Origin: Paradevosia shaoguanensis
GTDB taxonomy: Bacteria; Pseudomonadota; Alphaproteobacteria; Rhizobiales; Devosiaceae
NCBI RefSeq assembly: GCF_016801025.1
Contig: NZ_CP068983.1
Span: 682,001 to 746,000 of the forward strand
Direction: 5' to 3'
Length of the DNA: 64,000 bases
A model generated the notes under the pieces. It was not told where the DNA came from. It saw nothing but the letters and a program-made list of their open reading frames with translations, and did not search any database. Shown piece after piece: positions 51,071 through 59,610 of the stretch. A program made the translations under genes and the position numbers. Position 1 is the stretch's first letter. The number at the start of each line of letters is the position of its first letter.

Positions 51071-51892
51071 CTAGAGGCCGAAGAGTTCGGAGACCTCGGA
51101 GGCCGTGACCTTGCGGCCATAGGGGGCGAGGTCGAAGCTTTCGGCGAACTTGATCTCGTTGCCCTTGGCCTCGCCATAGCGGGCGCGCAGAGCCGGACGC
51201 ATCTCATCGAGCGCGTACATGAATTCGGGCCAGTGCTTGAGCACCAGCGCGCGCTGGGCCGGCCAATCCTTGGCGGCGGAAGCTTCATCGAAGAAGCCAC
51301 GCTCATAGGGCGCGTATTCGAGGAACTGCGTGGCGTGGGCCGCGCAGGCCTTGAGCTTGGCTTCGATCGAGGCGTCGTTGCTGACGACCACATCGTGCTT
51401 GTGGACCTGGATGGAGCCGTAGTCGGTCATCTTGAGGCAGATGGGCGCACGCTCCAGGGCGGGGATGTCGCCGACGATATTGGCATTGCCCGAGAAGCCG
51501 ACGGCTTCGCGCACGGCGCGGGCGGCGGCGCGGTTGTCGAGATGGCCATCGCATTCGTCGTGGAAGGTGATGACGACATCGGCCTGCCAGCGGCAGATGG
51601 CGGAGATGACCTTCTGGCGCAGGGCCAGGTCGGGCATCAACTCGCCGTCATGGTTGTCGAGGATTTCGTAGTCGAGGACGCCGAGGAGGCGGGCGGCAGT
51701 ATAGGCCTCATGGGCGCGCCGGCGCTTGAGCGGGCCGCGTTCCATGACGTGGTGGCCGGCGTCGCCATTGGTGAGCGACATGAACTTGACGGCCACACCC
51801 TTGTCGGCCAGCAGGCGCACCGTGCCGCCGGCATACATTTCGGCCTCGTCCGGATGCGCCTCGACCACAAGAACTTTCAGCGGATAATTCAT
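51071..51892 (-). CDS. PIG-L family deacetylase
   Basis: 273 aa LmbE/PIG-L fold. The zinc motif is VEAHPDEAEMYAGG (H13, D15, E16; usually HPDD) and the third ligand lies in HDECDGHLDN. Members remove N-acetyl groups from GlcNAc-type sugars or mycothiol-like conjugates. ATG 51892 has GGAGT 6 nt upstream and begins 4 bp after the epimerase gene. As last gene of the ROK-headed operon it probably deacylates the imported compound. No signal peptide, so cytosolic. Confidence 0.9.
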   Translation of the reverse strand: MNYPLKVLVVEAHPDEAEMYAGGTVRLLADKGVAVKFMSLTNGDAGHHVMERGPLKRRRAHEAYTAARLLGVLDYEILDNHDGELMPDLALRQKVISAICRWQADVVITFHDECDGHLDNRAAARAVREAVGFSGNANIVGDIPALERAPICLKMTDYGSIQVHKHDVVVSNDASIEAKLKACAAHATQFLEYAPYERGFFDEASAAKDWPAQRALVLKHWPEFMYALDEMRPALRARYGEAKGNEIKFAESFDLAPYGRKVTASEVSELFGL

Positions 51893-51896
51893 AAAG

Positions 51897-52970
51897 TTAC
51901 TCCTTTGCGGCGGCGAGGGCTGCGGCCGCGGATTTGAGGGACCGAGCGCTGCGCTCGATGAAACCTTCCAGCTCGGGGAGATCGGCCTGGATGGAATAAT
52001 AGTCGTCAGGACCAGGCATGGTGCCGGCACGGACGGCGCTCTCGAAGATGCGCGAGAGACGGATGAGTTCGAGGATTTCGCCCAGTTCGGCATCGGGCTG
52101 GCGGGCCTGCCAGTCAGGATCGAAGAGCGGGATCTGGTTGCGGTCCGAGCCCCAGACATTCTCGATGGTGAAATTGGGATTGACCCCGGCCGCGAACAGC
52201 GCCGAGAGCACGGCCTTGAAGTCGATTAGGCCGTCGCCGATGGCGCGGATCTGGCGTTCGAGGCCCAGGGGGCGCTCGAAGAGGATGAGATCGCGCATGT
52301 GGGTCTTACGGACGTAGGGCGCGACGCGCCGGGTGGCGGCAACGGGGTCTTCGCCGCGGACGACGACATTGGCGAGATCGAGGGTGACGCCGACGACGTC
52401 AGGACCGACGGCCTCGACGAGGCGGACGAGCTCGGTGGTGGTGATTTCCTCGTGCGTCTCGATGGCGACGACGGCGTCGTGGTCCTTGAGGACGGGGGCG
52501 AGCATGAGGAGGAATTTGCGCGTGGCGTCGAGCTGGTCGGCCCAGGTGACGTCGGTGCGGTAGCGGTCGATGGCGTGGAGCCCCCAATCGTGCCGCTGGT
52601 AATTGGCGGTGTCGCCCCAGAGCGCGGTGCAGCCGATCTCGGTCGTCGCCTCGATCATGCGGGTCATGCCGAGGAGGTAATCGCCCTTGCCGACATCGCG
52701 CACTTCGGGCGCTTCGGGGGTGTTGTAGGGATTGACCTTGCCCAGGCCCATTTCGAGGTAAAGGCCAAGCTCGTCGGCACGCTGCTTGACGGCGCGAAGG
52801 AAGCCGCGATCGAGGGTGCGCGAGACGTCGAGGACGGTGCGGAAGAAGACGCCGTCATGGCCAAGTTCGGCGCAGCGTTCGAGCAGCCGGATCGGGCCGA
52901 GCTCGGCAGCGCGCGGAAACTTGCGGCCGTCGATGCCGACGCGGATTTCGGGGACGTGGAAACTGGTCAT
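51897..52970 (-). CDS. TIM-barrel sugar phosphate isomerase/epimerase family protein (copy 2)
   Basis: 357 aa, xylose-isomerase-like barrel. Likely metal-site motifs are IETHEEITTTELV, VTLDLANVVVRGEDP, KTHMRDLIL and FTIENVWG. It shares these blocks with the shorter copy at 40804-41736 but carries a longer C-terminal part. It lies between the fused ATPase and PIG-L genes (gaps 3 and 4 bp). Substrate unknown. Confidence 0.85.
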   Translation of the reverse strand: MTSFHVPEIRVGIDGRKFPRAAELGPIRLLERCAELGHDGVFFRTVLDVSRTLDRGFLRAVKQRADELGLYLEMGLGKVNPYNTPEAPEVRDVGKGDYLLGMTRMIEATTEIGCTALWGDTANYQRHDWGLHAIDRYRTDVTWADQLDATRKFLLMLAPVLKDHDAVVAIETHEEITTTELVRLVEAVGPDVVGVTLDLANVVVRGEDPVAATRRVAPYVRKTHMRDLILFERPLGLERQIRAIGDGLIDFKAVLSALFAAGVNPNFTIENVWGSDRNQIPLFDPDWQARQPDAELGEILELIRLSRIFESAVRAGTMPGPDDYYSIQADLPELEGFIERSARSLKSAAAALAAAKE

Positions 52971-52973
52971 GGT

Positions 52974-54614
52974 TCAGGTCACTGGTTGGAGGCTGGCCGG
53001 GCTGGCGGGCGCGAGGCCTCCGGGCACGGCGGCAATGAGGCGGCGGGTGTAGTCGTGCTGCGGGTTGGCGAGCACCGCCCTGGCGGGCCCCTGCTCCACG
53101 ATTTGCCCGCGATGCATGACGACGATCCGGTCGGCGATGTAGCCGGCGCTGATGACGTCATGGGTGATGTAGAGGACGGCCACGCCCTGCTCGTCACGCA
53201 GGCGCGCGATGAGCGCGAGGATGTCGCGGCGGATCGAGACGTCGAGCATTGAGACGGGCTCGTCGGCGACCAGCAGCTTCGGGGAGGCAGCGAGCGCACG
53301 GGCGAGCCCGACGCGCTGGCGCTGGCCGCCAGAGAGTTCGTGGGGTCGGCGGTCGAGGTAGCTGGCGGGGGGCGTGAGGCCGACTTCGGTGAGGAGTTCG
53401 GCGACGCGCTTTTCGATATCGCCAGCCTTGATACCGTTGGGCGCGGAGGCGACAGCGCGGCGGATGTGATGACCGATGGTGTGCAGCGGGTTGAGCGAGC
53501 CGTAGACGTCCTGGAAAACCATCTGGGCGGAGCGCGGCTGGCCCTTGCGGCGGCGCGACACCGGGATCGGCGTCTGGCCATCGACGAGGATCTGGCCGGA
53601 AGTCGGCTGCAGGAGGCCGGTGACCATGCGGCCGAGCGTCGACTTGCCGCTGCCCGAGGCGCCGACGATGGCCACGATTTCCCTGGGCGCAACGCGGAGC
53701 GAGACCTCGTTGACGGCGGTCAGGGCGGCGGCACGGGACCATGGATGAGCGCCGTAGGCCTTGGTGAGATGGTCGATCTCCAGCACCGGCTTGGCGGCCG
53801 GTGCGGGGGTGGGAGCTGGTTCGATGGTGGAAAGGTCGAGGCGGGGCGTCGCGCCCATCAGCATGCGCGAATAGGGGTGCCTGGGGTGGGCCAGAAAATC
53901 GGCGATGGAGGCGCTTTCGACGATCTTGCCGTCCTTCATCACGGCGATCCGATCGGCCACCTCGAAGAGGAGCGGCAGGTCGTGGGTGATGAGGAGGACG
54001 GCAAACCCCATGCGCCTCTGCAGGGCCTTGATGGTGACGAAGATCTCCTGCTGCACGATGACGTCGAGCGCCGTGGTGGGCTCGTCGAGAATGACGAGCG
54101 CCGGGCGCAGGGCAAGGGCCATGGCGATGACGACGCGCTGACGCTGGCCACCCGAAAGCTCGTGCGGGAAGGCGCGCAGGCGGGCCGGATCGATGTCGAC
54201 CATTTCGAGCAGTTCGGCAGGCGTGCGCCGGGCGGTTTCGATGCCCTTGGCGCGATCGAGCACTTCCTGAAGCTGCCAGCCGATGCGCTTGACGGGATTG
54301 AGCGAGGTCAGCGAGTTCTGGAGAACGATGGAGGCCGTGTTCCAGCGCAGGTTGCGGACCTTGTCATCGTCCAGCGCGAGCATGTCGTTGCCGCTGATCC
54401 TGATGGCGCCGCCGGTGATGACGCCGGGCGCGCGCAGCAGGCGCAGGATGGACTGGGCGATGGTCGACTTGCCGCAGCCGGACTCGCCGGCCAGGCCGAC
54501 GAATTCGCCCGGGGCAATGGAGAGCGAGACATCCTCGACGGCGGGGATGATGCCGTTTTCGCCGGCATAGCCGACCGAGAGACGCGAGATTTCGAGCGCG
54601 GGAAGATCAGTCAT
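52974..54614 (-). CDS. Dipeptide/opine-type ABC importer, fused two-domain ATPase (DppDF-like)
   Basis: 546 aa holding two nucleotide-binding domains. Domain 1: [37 protein letters not shown]. Domain 2 (from ~275): GASGSGKST, LSGGQRQRVGLARAL, LLVADEPVSMLDV. Both have H-loops (LITHDLPLL, YITHDVISA). The other peptide-type importer of this island has two separate ATPase genes, so the fusion marks a different lineage and not a simple duplication. Its start overlaps the upstream permease gene by 8 bp. Confidence 0.93.
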   Translation of the reverse strand: MTDLPALEISRLSVGYAGENGIIPAVEDVSLSIAPGEFVGLAGESGCGKSTIAQSILRLLRAPGVITGGAIRISGNDMLALDDDKVRNLRWNTASIVLQNSLTSLNPVKRIGWQLQEVLDRAKGIETARRTPAELLEMVDIDPARLRAFPHELSGGQRQRVVIAMALALRPALVILDEPTTALDVIVQQEIFVTIKALQRRMGFAVLLITHDLPLLFEVADRIAVMKDGKIVESASIADFLAHPRHPYSRMLMGATPRLDLSTIEPAPTPAPAAKPVLEIDHLTKAYGAHPWSRAAALTAVNEVSLRVAPREIVAIVGASGSGKSTLGRMVTGLLQPTSGQILVDGQTPIPVSRRRKGQPRSAQMVFQDVYGSLNPLHTIGHHIRRAVASAPNGIKAGDIEKRVAELLTEVGLTPPASYLDRRPHELSGGQRQRVGLARALAASPKLLVADEPVSMLDVSIRRDILALIARLRDEQGVAVLYITHDVISAGYIADRIVVMHRGQIVEQGPARAVLANPQHDYTRRLIAAVPGGLAPASPASLQPVT

Positions 54615-55533
54615 TGCGCTTCACCGGGGTCATCAGGGAGGCACTGGGCTTGCGGAAGCCGGCACGACGCAGCAGGCGATCGGCGCGCAGGCGCGGATTG
54701 CCGAGTTCGTCGACGGCGTTGTTTATGAGGGCCAGGGAGAAGGCGGTCAGGGCGATCGCCATGCCGGGCACGACAAAGGTCCACCAGGCGCCGCGAATGA
54801 GGGCGGAGGTATTCTGCGCCCAGAAGAGCATGGTGCCCCAGGTCACCTGCCCGCCATTGCCGAGGCCGAGGAATTCGAGCGAAGCCTGGGCGGTGATGGC
54901 GAAGATGACCTGGTTGACGAAATAGGCGGCGACGACCGAGCCCATATTGGGCAGGAGCTCGACCGCCACGATGCGCCAGCGGCTTTCGCCGACATCTTCG
55001 GCCGCGGCGATGAATTCGCGTTCGCGCAGGGTAAGCGCCTGGGAGCGGAAGAGGCGCGCGCCGAACGCCCAGCCGGTAAGCGTGAGCACGATGATGATGG
55101 TGAAGGAGCCCGGGGGCAGGAAGGCCGCCAGCACCACGACCAGCGGCAGGCCGGGGATGACGAGGAAGACGTTGGACACGAGGGTCAGCGTGTCATCGAC
55201 CCAGCCGCGGAAATAGGCGCTGGTGAGAGCGACGACCAAGGCGATCAGCGTGGTGAGCACCGCGATGGCGAAGGCGACCCAGAGCGTGTTCTGGCCGCCA
55301 TAGAGGAACTGGCTGAGGACATCCTGCCCCTGCCCTGTCGTGCCGAAGAGGTGGGCGAGCGATGGTGGCTCGTTGATGCCGCCGACGGCGCGGGTGGGGT
55401 TGTAGGGCGCAAGCCAGCGGGCGAGAGCGCAGACGATGATGAGGGCACCGAGGATGACGACGCCGATGGCGACCGGCACGGAACCGAGGAGCTGGCGGCG
55501 CGCGCGGGCGCCGAAGGTATCGACAAGGGCCAT
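54607..55533 (-). CDS. Dipeptide/opine-type ABC importer, permease (DppC-like), system 2
   Basis: 308 aa, about six membrane helices. Typical blocks are GVVILGALIIVCALARWLAPYNP, LFGTTGQGQDVLSQFLYGGQNTL and the EAA loop AAEDVGESRWRIVAVELLPNMG. The start codon shares a base with the stop of the DppB-like gene (TAATG), so translation is coupled. Confidence 0.92.
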   Translation of the reverse strand: MALVDTFGARARRQLLGSVPVAIGVVILGALIIVCALARWLAPYNPTRAVGGINEPPSLAHLFGTTGQGQDVLSQFLYGGQNTLWVAFAIAVLTTLIALVVALTSAYFRGWVDDTLTLVSNVFLVIPGLPLVVVLAAFLPPGSFTIIIVLTLTGWAFGARLFRSQALTLREREFIAAAEDVGESRWRIVAVELLPNMGSVVAAYFVNQVIFAITAQASLEFLGLGNGGQVTWGTMLFWAQNTSALIRGAWWTFVVPGMAIALTAFSLALINNAVDELGNPRLRADRLLRRAGFRKPSASLMTPVKRND

Positions 55534-56519
55534 TACGCTTCCCCTCCGGTACGGACGCGCGGATCGAGCAGCACGTAGAGCGTGTCGACGAGGAAATTGG
55601 CGGCGAGCACGGACAGGGTGATGATGAGGAAGAGCGCCTGCATGAGCGGGTAATCCACCGCGCTCACGGCGCGCATCAGGGCGTAGCCCAGGCCGGGATA
55701 AGTGAAGACGATCTCGGTGAGCAACTGGCCCGAGAAGACGCCGCCGATGGCTGCGCCCAGCGCCGTGATGTTGGGCAGGAGCGCGGTGCGCACGGCGTGA
55801 TCGAAGAGCACGCGGCGGGGCTTGAGGCCTTTGGCCTCGGCAAGGGTCAGGTAGTCCTCGCTCAGCACGCCGATCATGGAATTGCGCATGTTGAGCGTCC
55901 AGGGACCGAGCGAGACCAGGACGATGGTGAAGGCGGGCATGATGAGGTGGAACAGCACATCACCGATGCCGGAAAGGGTGAAGGGTGGCGGGTTGACGCT
56001 CGAATAGGCATTGCCCATCGGGAACCAGCCGAGCTTGAAGCAGAAGAGATAGAAGAGCAGGAGCGCGAGGAAGAAATAGGGGAAGGAGCCGAGGAACAGC
56101 AGGACCGGCGGCGCCACGCGATCGAAGAAGCCGCCACGACGCCAGGCCGCGAGCGCACCAAGAGTGGAGCCGATGACGAAGCTCAGCGCGACGGCAGTAA
56201 GACCCAGGAGGGCGGACCAGCCGAAGCCGGCACCGATGACCGAGAGCACGGGCGCGGGAAATTGCGAGAGCGAGCGGCCGAAATCGCCTTTGAAGATGTT
56301 GCCGAGATAGGTGAAGTATTGCTGGATCAGCGGCTCATCGGTGAGGCCGTAGGCCATCTTGAGCGCGCGCAGCGATTCCTCGTTCATCGAGGTCGAATAG
56401 GTGGCCACGATCGTGGAGGCCGGATCGCCCGGCGTCAGACGCGGAATGAAGAAATTCACGGTGATCGCGACGAAGGCCGCCAGCAGATAGAATGCCAGCC
56501 GCTTGAGCACATAATACAT
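55533..56519 (-). CDS. Dipeptide/opine-type ABC importer, permease (DppB-like), system 2
   Basis: 328 aa, about six membrane helices. It begins MYYVLKRLAFYLLAAFVAITVNFFIPRLTPGDP in the DppB manner, with EAA loop YLTLAEAKGLKPRRVLFDHAVR and end TLYVLLDPRVRTG. 54 bp downstream of the binding-protein gene. Confidence 0.92.
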   Translation of the reverse strand: MYYVLKRLAFYLLAAFVAITVNFFIPRLTPGDPASTIVATYSTSMNEESLRALKMAYGLTDEPLIQQYFTYLGNIFKGDFGRSLSQFPAPVLSVIGAGFGWSALLGLTAVALSFVIGSTLGALAAWRRGGFFDRVAPPVLLFLGSFPYFFLALLLFYLFCFKLGWFPMGNAYSSVNPPPFTLSGIGDVLFHLIMPAFTIVLVSLGPWTLNMRNSMIGVLSEDYLTLAEAKGLKPRRVLFDHAVRTALLPNITALGAAIGGVFSGQLLTEIVFTYPGLGYALMRAVSAVDYPLMQALFLIITLSVLAANFLVDTLYVLLDPRVRTGGEA

Positions 56520-56573
56520 GGGTTCCCTCCCCAGGGAGGCTCCCGTCCGGCGACGGGAGCCCTTGAGCCGTGA

Positions 56574-58295
56574 CTATTCGGGGCGGCGTTCGAGATGCGG
56601 CCAGACGAGCAGCGGACCATTGGTCATCTGCAGGCTGAGCGGCGCATACGGGTCCTTCTCGTTGGGGAAACCCGTGAACCGACGGGTGTTGTAGAGACCC
56701 CAATCGGGCTGCTCGTAGAGCGGGATGGCCGGCGCGGCGGCCGAGAACATGCCTTCAAGCTCGGCGATGATCGCCTTCTGCGCGGCAGGATCGGTGGAGG
56801 CCGCGAACTTGGCCAGCAGCTCATCGACCTTGGGGTCGCCATAGCGCTGCTGGTTGTTGGGCGAGGCCGTGCCGACCGGCTTGACCGAAGTCGTCGCCAT
56901 GTTGTTGCGGTAGAACTCGAACGGGGTGGCGGTGCGCTGCGCGGTGCCGAGCGAGAGCTGGAACTGGCCGGTGAAGGTCGAGTTCGTCCAGCTATCGGCG
57001 GTGGTGGTGCGCAGGGTTACGTCGATGCCGACATCCTTGAGGTTTTCGGCCACGATCTGGGAGGCGGAAACCCAGTCGTTCCAGCCCGAGGGCACGATGA
57101 TATCGTACTTGAGGGGCTTGCCGTCCTTGCCGACGCGGATACCGTCGGCACCCTTGGCGTAGCCGGAATCGTCGAGGAGCTTGTTGGCCGCATCCGGATC
57201 CATGGTGACCCAGCCCTGGCCATCGGCGATGACCTTGGCATCGAGCCAATCCTTGAACGGCGCTTCGGGCAGGCCGGTGGCGTTGGCGGGCACGGACTTG
57301 CCCCAGACGCCGGTATTGATCATGCGCTGGCGATCGAGCGCCATGCTGATGGCCTTGCGGACGTTGACGTCGCCGAGGTTGGGATCGGTGGTGTTGGCCT
57401 GGAGCTGCACGACTGAGGTGCGGGGCCACCAATAGCCGAAATGCTCGGGATCGAGCGGCACGAAGGTGGTGTCAGGGTCGGGCACGAGACCACCCCAATC
57501 GATATTGCCAGCGAGGACGGCGGCGCTCACCTGGTCGTTGCCGTTAAAGCCCTGGACGAAGACGCCCTGGATCTTGAGGGGTTGCCAGTAATTGGGGTTC
57601 TGCGTGACCTGGTAGCGATCGGTGCCGAAGGCATCGATGGTGGTGAAGGGGCCGGTGCCGACCGGATCCGGGTTCTCGAAGGTCACCGGGTCCTTGACGT
57701 CCTTCCAGACGTGCTGGGGGACGATGAACTGGTCGACCAGCGAGAAGAGGCCGGGCGTATAGGCGGTGTTGAAGGTGAACTTGACGGTGGTCGGGTCCAC
57801 GGCCTCGACGGACTTGAGGTATTGGTCGAATGCGCCGGCAGCCGGGCCGATGAGGCCGGGATTGTCGTGCATGAGATTGAAGGTGAAGGCGACGTCGTCG
57901 GCCGAGAAGGGCTGGCCATCGGACCATTTGACGTCGTTGCGCAGCGTCACCGTGAGGGTGAGCGCGTCATCGGACCACTTGTACTCGGTGCCCAGCCACG
58001 GATCGAGCTTGCCCGTCGCGTAGTTCTGGATCATCAGCGGTTCGTAGATGGTGCGCAGGCTAACCCAGCGGGTGGTGGGCGAGAACGGGTTGAAGGTGCG
58101 CGTGAAGCTGCTGCCGCCCTCGGCCACGATGCGGACCAGTTGATCCACCGGCACCTCGGCCAGCGCCGGCTGGACGACCATCGGACCGACCGCGAGCGCG
58201 GCCCCCATCACCGTGGCGAACAAACCCGCCCTAAATCCTTGCAACGCGCCGGAACTCCCCTTCCGGCGTCTTGTGCTGTAACTCGCCTTATGCAT
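56574..58295 (-). CDS. ABC importer periplasmic binding protein, SBP family 5, system 2
   Basis: 573 aa from ATG 58295, chosen because GGAGG stands 7 nt upstream. The N-terminus has an Arg/Lys stretch (STRRRKG) before a hydrophobic signal (GLFATVMGAALAVGPMVVQPALA). The SBP_bac_5 body shows FNPFSPTTRWVSLRTIYEPLM, LTVTLRNDVKWSDGQPFSADDVAFTFN in part, and VNVRKAISMALDRQRM. This subgroup is often found with glycoside-degrading genes and may bind oligosaccharides. Second gene of the ROK-headed operon. Confidence 0.92.
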   Translation of the reverse strand: MHKASYSTRRRKGSSGALQGFRAGLFATVMGAALAVGPMVVQPALAEVPVDQLVRIVAEGGSSFTRTFNPFSPTTRWVSLRTIYEPLMIQNYATGKLDPWLGTEYKWSDDALTLTVTLRNDVKWSDGQPFSADDVAFTFNLMHDNPGLIGPAAGAFDQYLKSVEAVDPTTVKFTFNTAYTPGLFSLVDQFIVPQHVWKDVKDPVTFENPDPVGTGPFTTIDAFGTDRYQVTQNPNYWQPLKIQGVFVQGFNGNDQVSAAVLAGNIDWGGLVPDPDTTFVPLDPEHFGYWWPRTSVVQLQANTTDPNLGDVNVRKAISMALDRQRMINTGVWGKSVPANATGLPEAPFKDWLDAKVIADGQGWVTMDPDAANKLLDDSGYAKGADGIRVGKDGKPLKYDIIVPSGWNDWVSASQIVAENLKDVGIDVTLRTTTADSWTNSTFTGQFQLSLGTAQRTATPFEFYRNNMATTSVKPVGTASPNNQQRYGDPKVDELLAKFAASTDPAAQKAIIAELEGMFSAAAPAIPLYEQPDWGLYNTRRFTGFPNEKDPYAPLSLQMTNGPLLVWPHLERRPE

Positions 58296-58345
58296 GTTGT
58301 CCTCCGGGACTCGTTTGTCTTCATCAACTGGCAGGCGTGGTTCTT

Positions 58346-59539
58346 TCACGGGAGGCCGCGTGCGGCGCTGCCTCCCGTGAACACTCGGTCTCGTGCGTAT
58401 TCGAGCGCGAGTTCGATGGCCCCGGCGCGCACGGCTTTGGCGCTCACTGCGGTCGGGACGATTTGCGGCAATGCGATGGGGAGGGCAGCGAGCAGCGCGC
58501 TCACGCGCTGCGCCAGGACGCGCCCTCCGGCCTGGCCGATCTCGCCAGCCAGCACCACCATGTCGGGATCGAGAATGCCGATGGCGCCGGCAAGGCCCAC
58601 GGCGAAGCGATAGGCCAGCTCGTCGAGGAAGGCGCCGTGTCGATCGGCATCGGCGGCGGCAGCCTGGACGGCGGCGGCGTGATCGGCATTGGAGAGGCCG
58701 TGCGCGGTGAGCAGCGCATCTATGCCTTCGACCGAGAGCAGGTTTTCGAGAAGCGTGACGCGGACGGCTTCGCCGGGAGCAGCCAGGCGCTCGGGAACGA
58801 CGGCACCGCCGAGTTCGCCGGCGCTGCCGGTGGTGCCGCGCACGAGGCGGCCGGCCTGCACCAGCGCGCCGCCGACGCCCTCGCCCACGAAGAAAAGGAT
58901 GAAGGTCTGCACGCCCTTGGCCGCGCCGACCGCCATTTCCTCGAGGGCGACGAGGTTCACGTCGTTCTCGACGATGACGTGGTTGTGGCCGAGCGAGGAC
59001 ATGAGGGAGGCCGGGATATCGAAGCCTTCCCAGTTGCGCAGTTGCTGGCCCTTGCGGAGATGCCCGGTCTGGATGTCGACGATGCCGGGGAGGCCGACCA
59101 CGACCTGGTCGAGATCTTTGACGGCGATGCCGGCGCGGGAGGCGGCTTCATCGATGACGCGGTGGAGTTCGGGGCCAGCGAGGTAGGACTCGGAGGGCGT
59201 CTTGGGGATCTGCGCCTCGGCGAGGAGCGCGCCGGTGATATCGGCGATGGCGACGTCGAGGCCGTGGGGCGTGACGCCGACGCCGGCAACGCAGGCCGAA
59301 CGCGGTTCGAGCGACCAGAGGCCGGCCTTGGGGCCGTAGGTGCCGGCCTTTTCGCCATCGCGGCGGATGAGGCGCGCACTTTCGAGACGACGGAGGAGAT
59401 CGGAGACGGCGGGCTTGGAAAGGCCGGTAAAGGCCTCGAGTTCCATCCGCGTCAGGGAGCCCTGATCGAGCAGCCGCTCGAGGACTGCCTTCTCATTGAG
59501 ATTGCGAAGAAGCCGGGGGCTTCCAGCGAGGACTTCCAT
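58346..59539 (-). CDS. ROK family transcriptional regulator
   Basis: 397 aa. N-terminal winged helix (LERLLDQGSLTRMELEAFTGLSKPAVSDLLRRLESARLI), then the ROK sugar-kinase-like fold (VGLPGIVD; VIVENDVNLVALEE; GEGVGGALV; GSAGELGG; VVLAGEIGQAGG). The zinc motif of most ROK proteins (CxCGxxGC after GELGH) is missing. It is the first gene of an eight-gene minus-strand run and probably controls it in response to a sugar-like ligand. A candidate operator lies just upstream. Confidence 0.9.
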   Translation of the reverse strand: MEVLAGSPRLLRNLNEKAVLERLLDQGSLTRMELEAFTGLSKPAVSDLLRRLESARLIRRDGEKAGTYGPKAGLWSLEPRSACVAGVGVTPHGLDVAIADITGALLAEAQIPKTPSESYLAGPELHRVIDEAASRAGIAVKDLDQVVVGLPGIVDIQTGHLRKGQQLRNWEGFDIPASLMSSLGHNHVIVENDVNLVALEEMAVGAAKGVQTFILFFVGEGVGGALVQAGRLVRGTTGSAGELGGAVVPERLAAPGEAVRVTLLENLLSVEGIDALLTAHGLSNADHAAAVQAAAADADRHGAFLDELAYRFAVGLAGAIGILDPDMVVLAGEIGQAGGRVLAQRVSALLAALPIALPQIVPTAVSAKAVRAGAIELALEYARDRVFTGGSAARGLP

Positions 59540-59558
59540 GGCGATAAGACCGTCTGGT

Positions 59559-59570
59559 AACTTTCCTTAC
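59559..59570. promoter_or_regulatory. Possible ROK operator half-site
   Basis: AACTTTCCTTAC, 20-31 bp upstream of the ROK gene start, resembles one arm of the AGTTAGGAAACTTTCCTAACT-like palindromes (given from memory, arms only) bound by proteobacterial ROK regulators. The other arm is not clear. Confidence 0.3.
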
Positions 59571-59610
59571 AGTCATTAAGCGCCTTGGAGACGACGTCTG
59601 TCAAGTAGAG

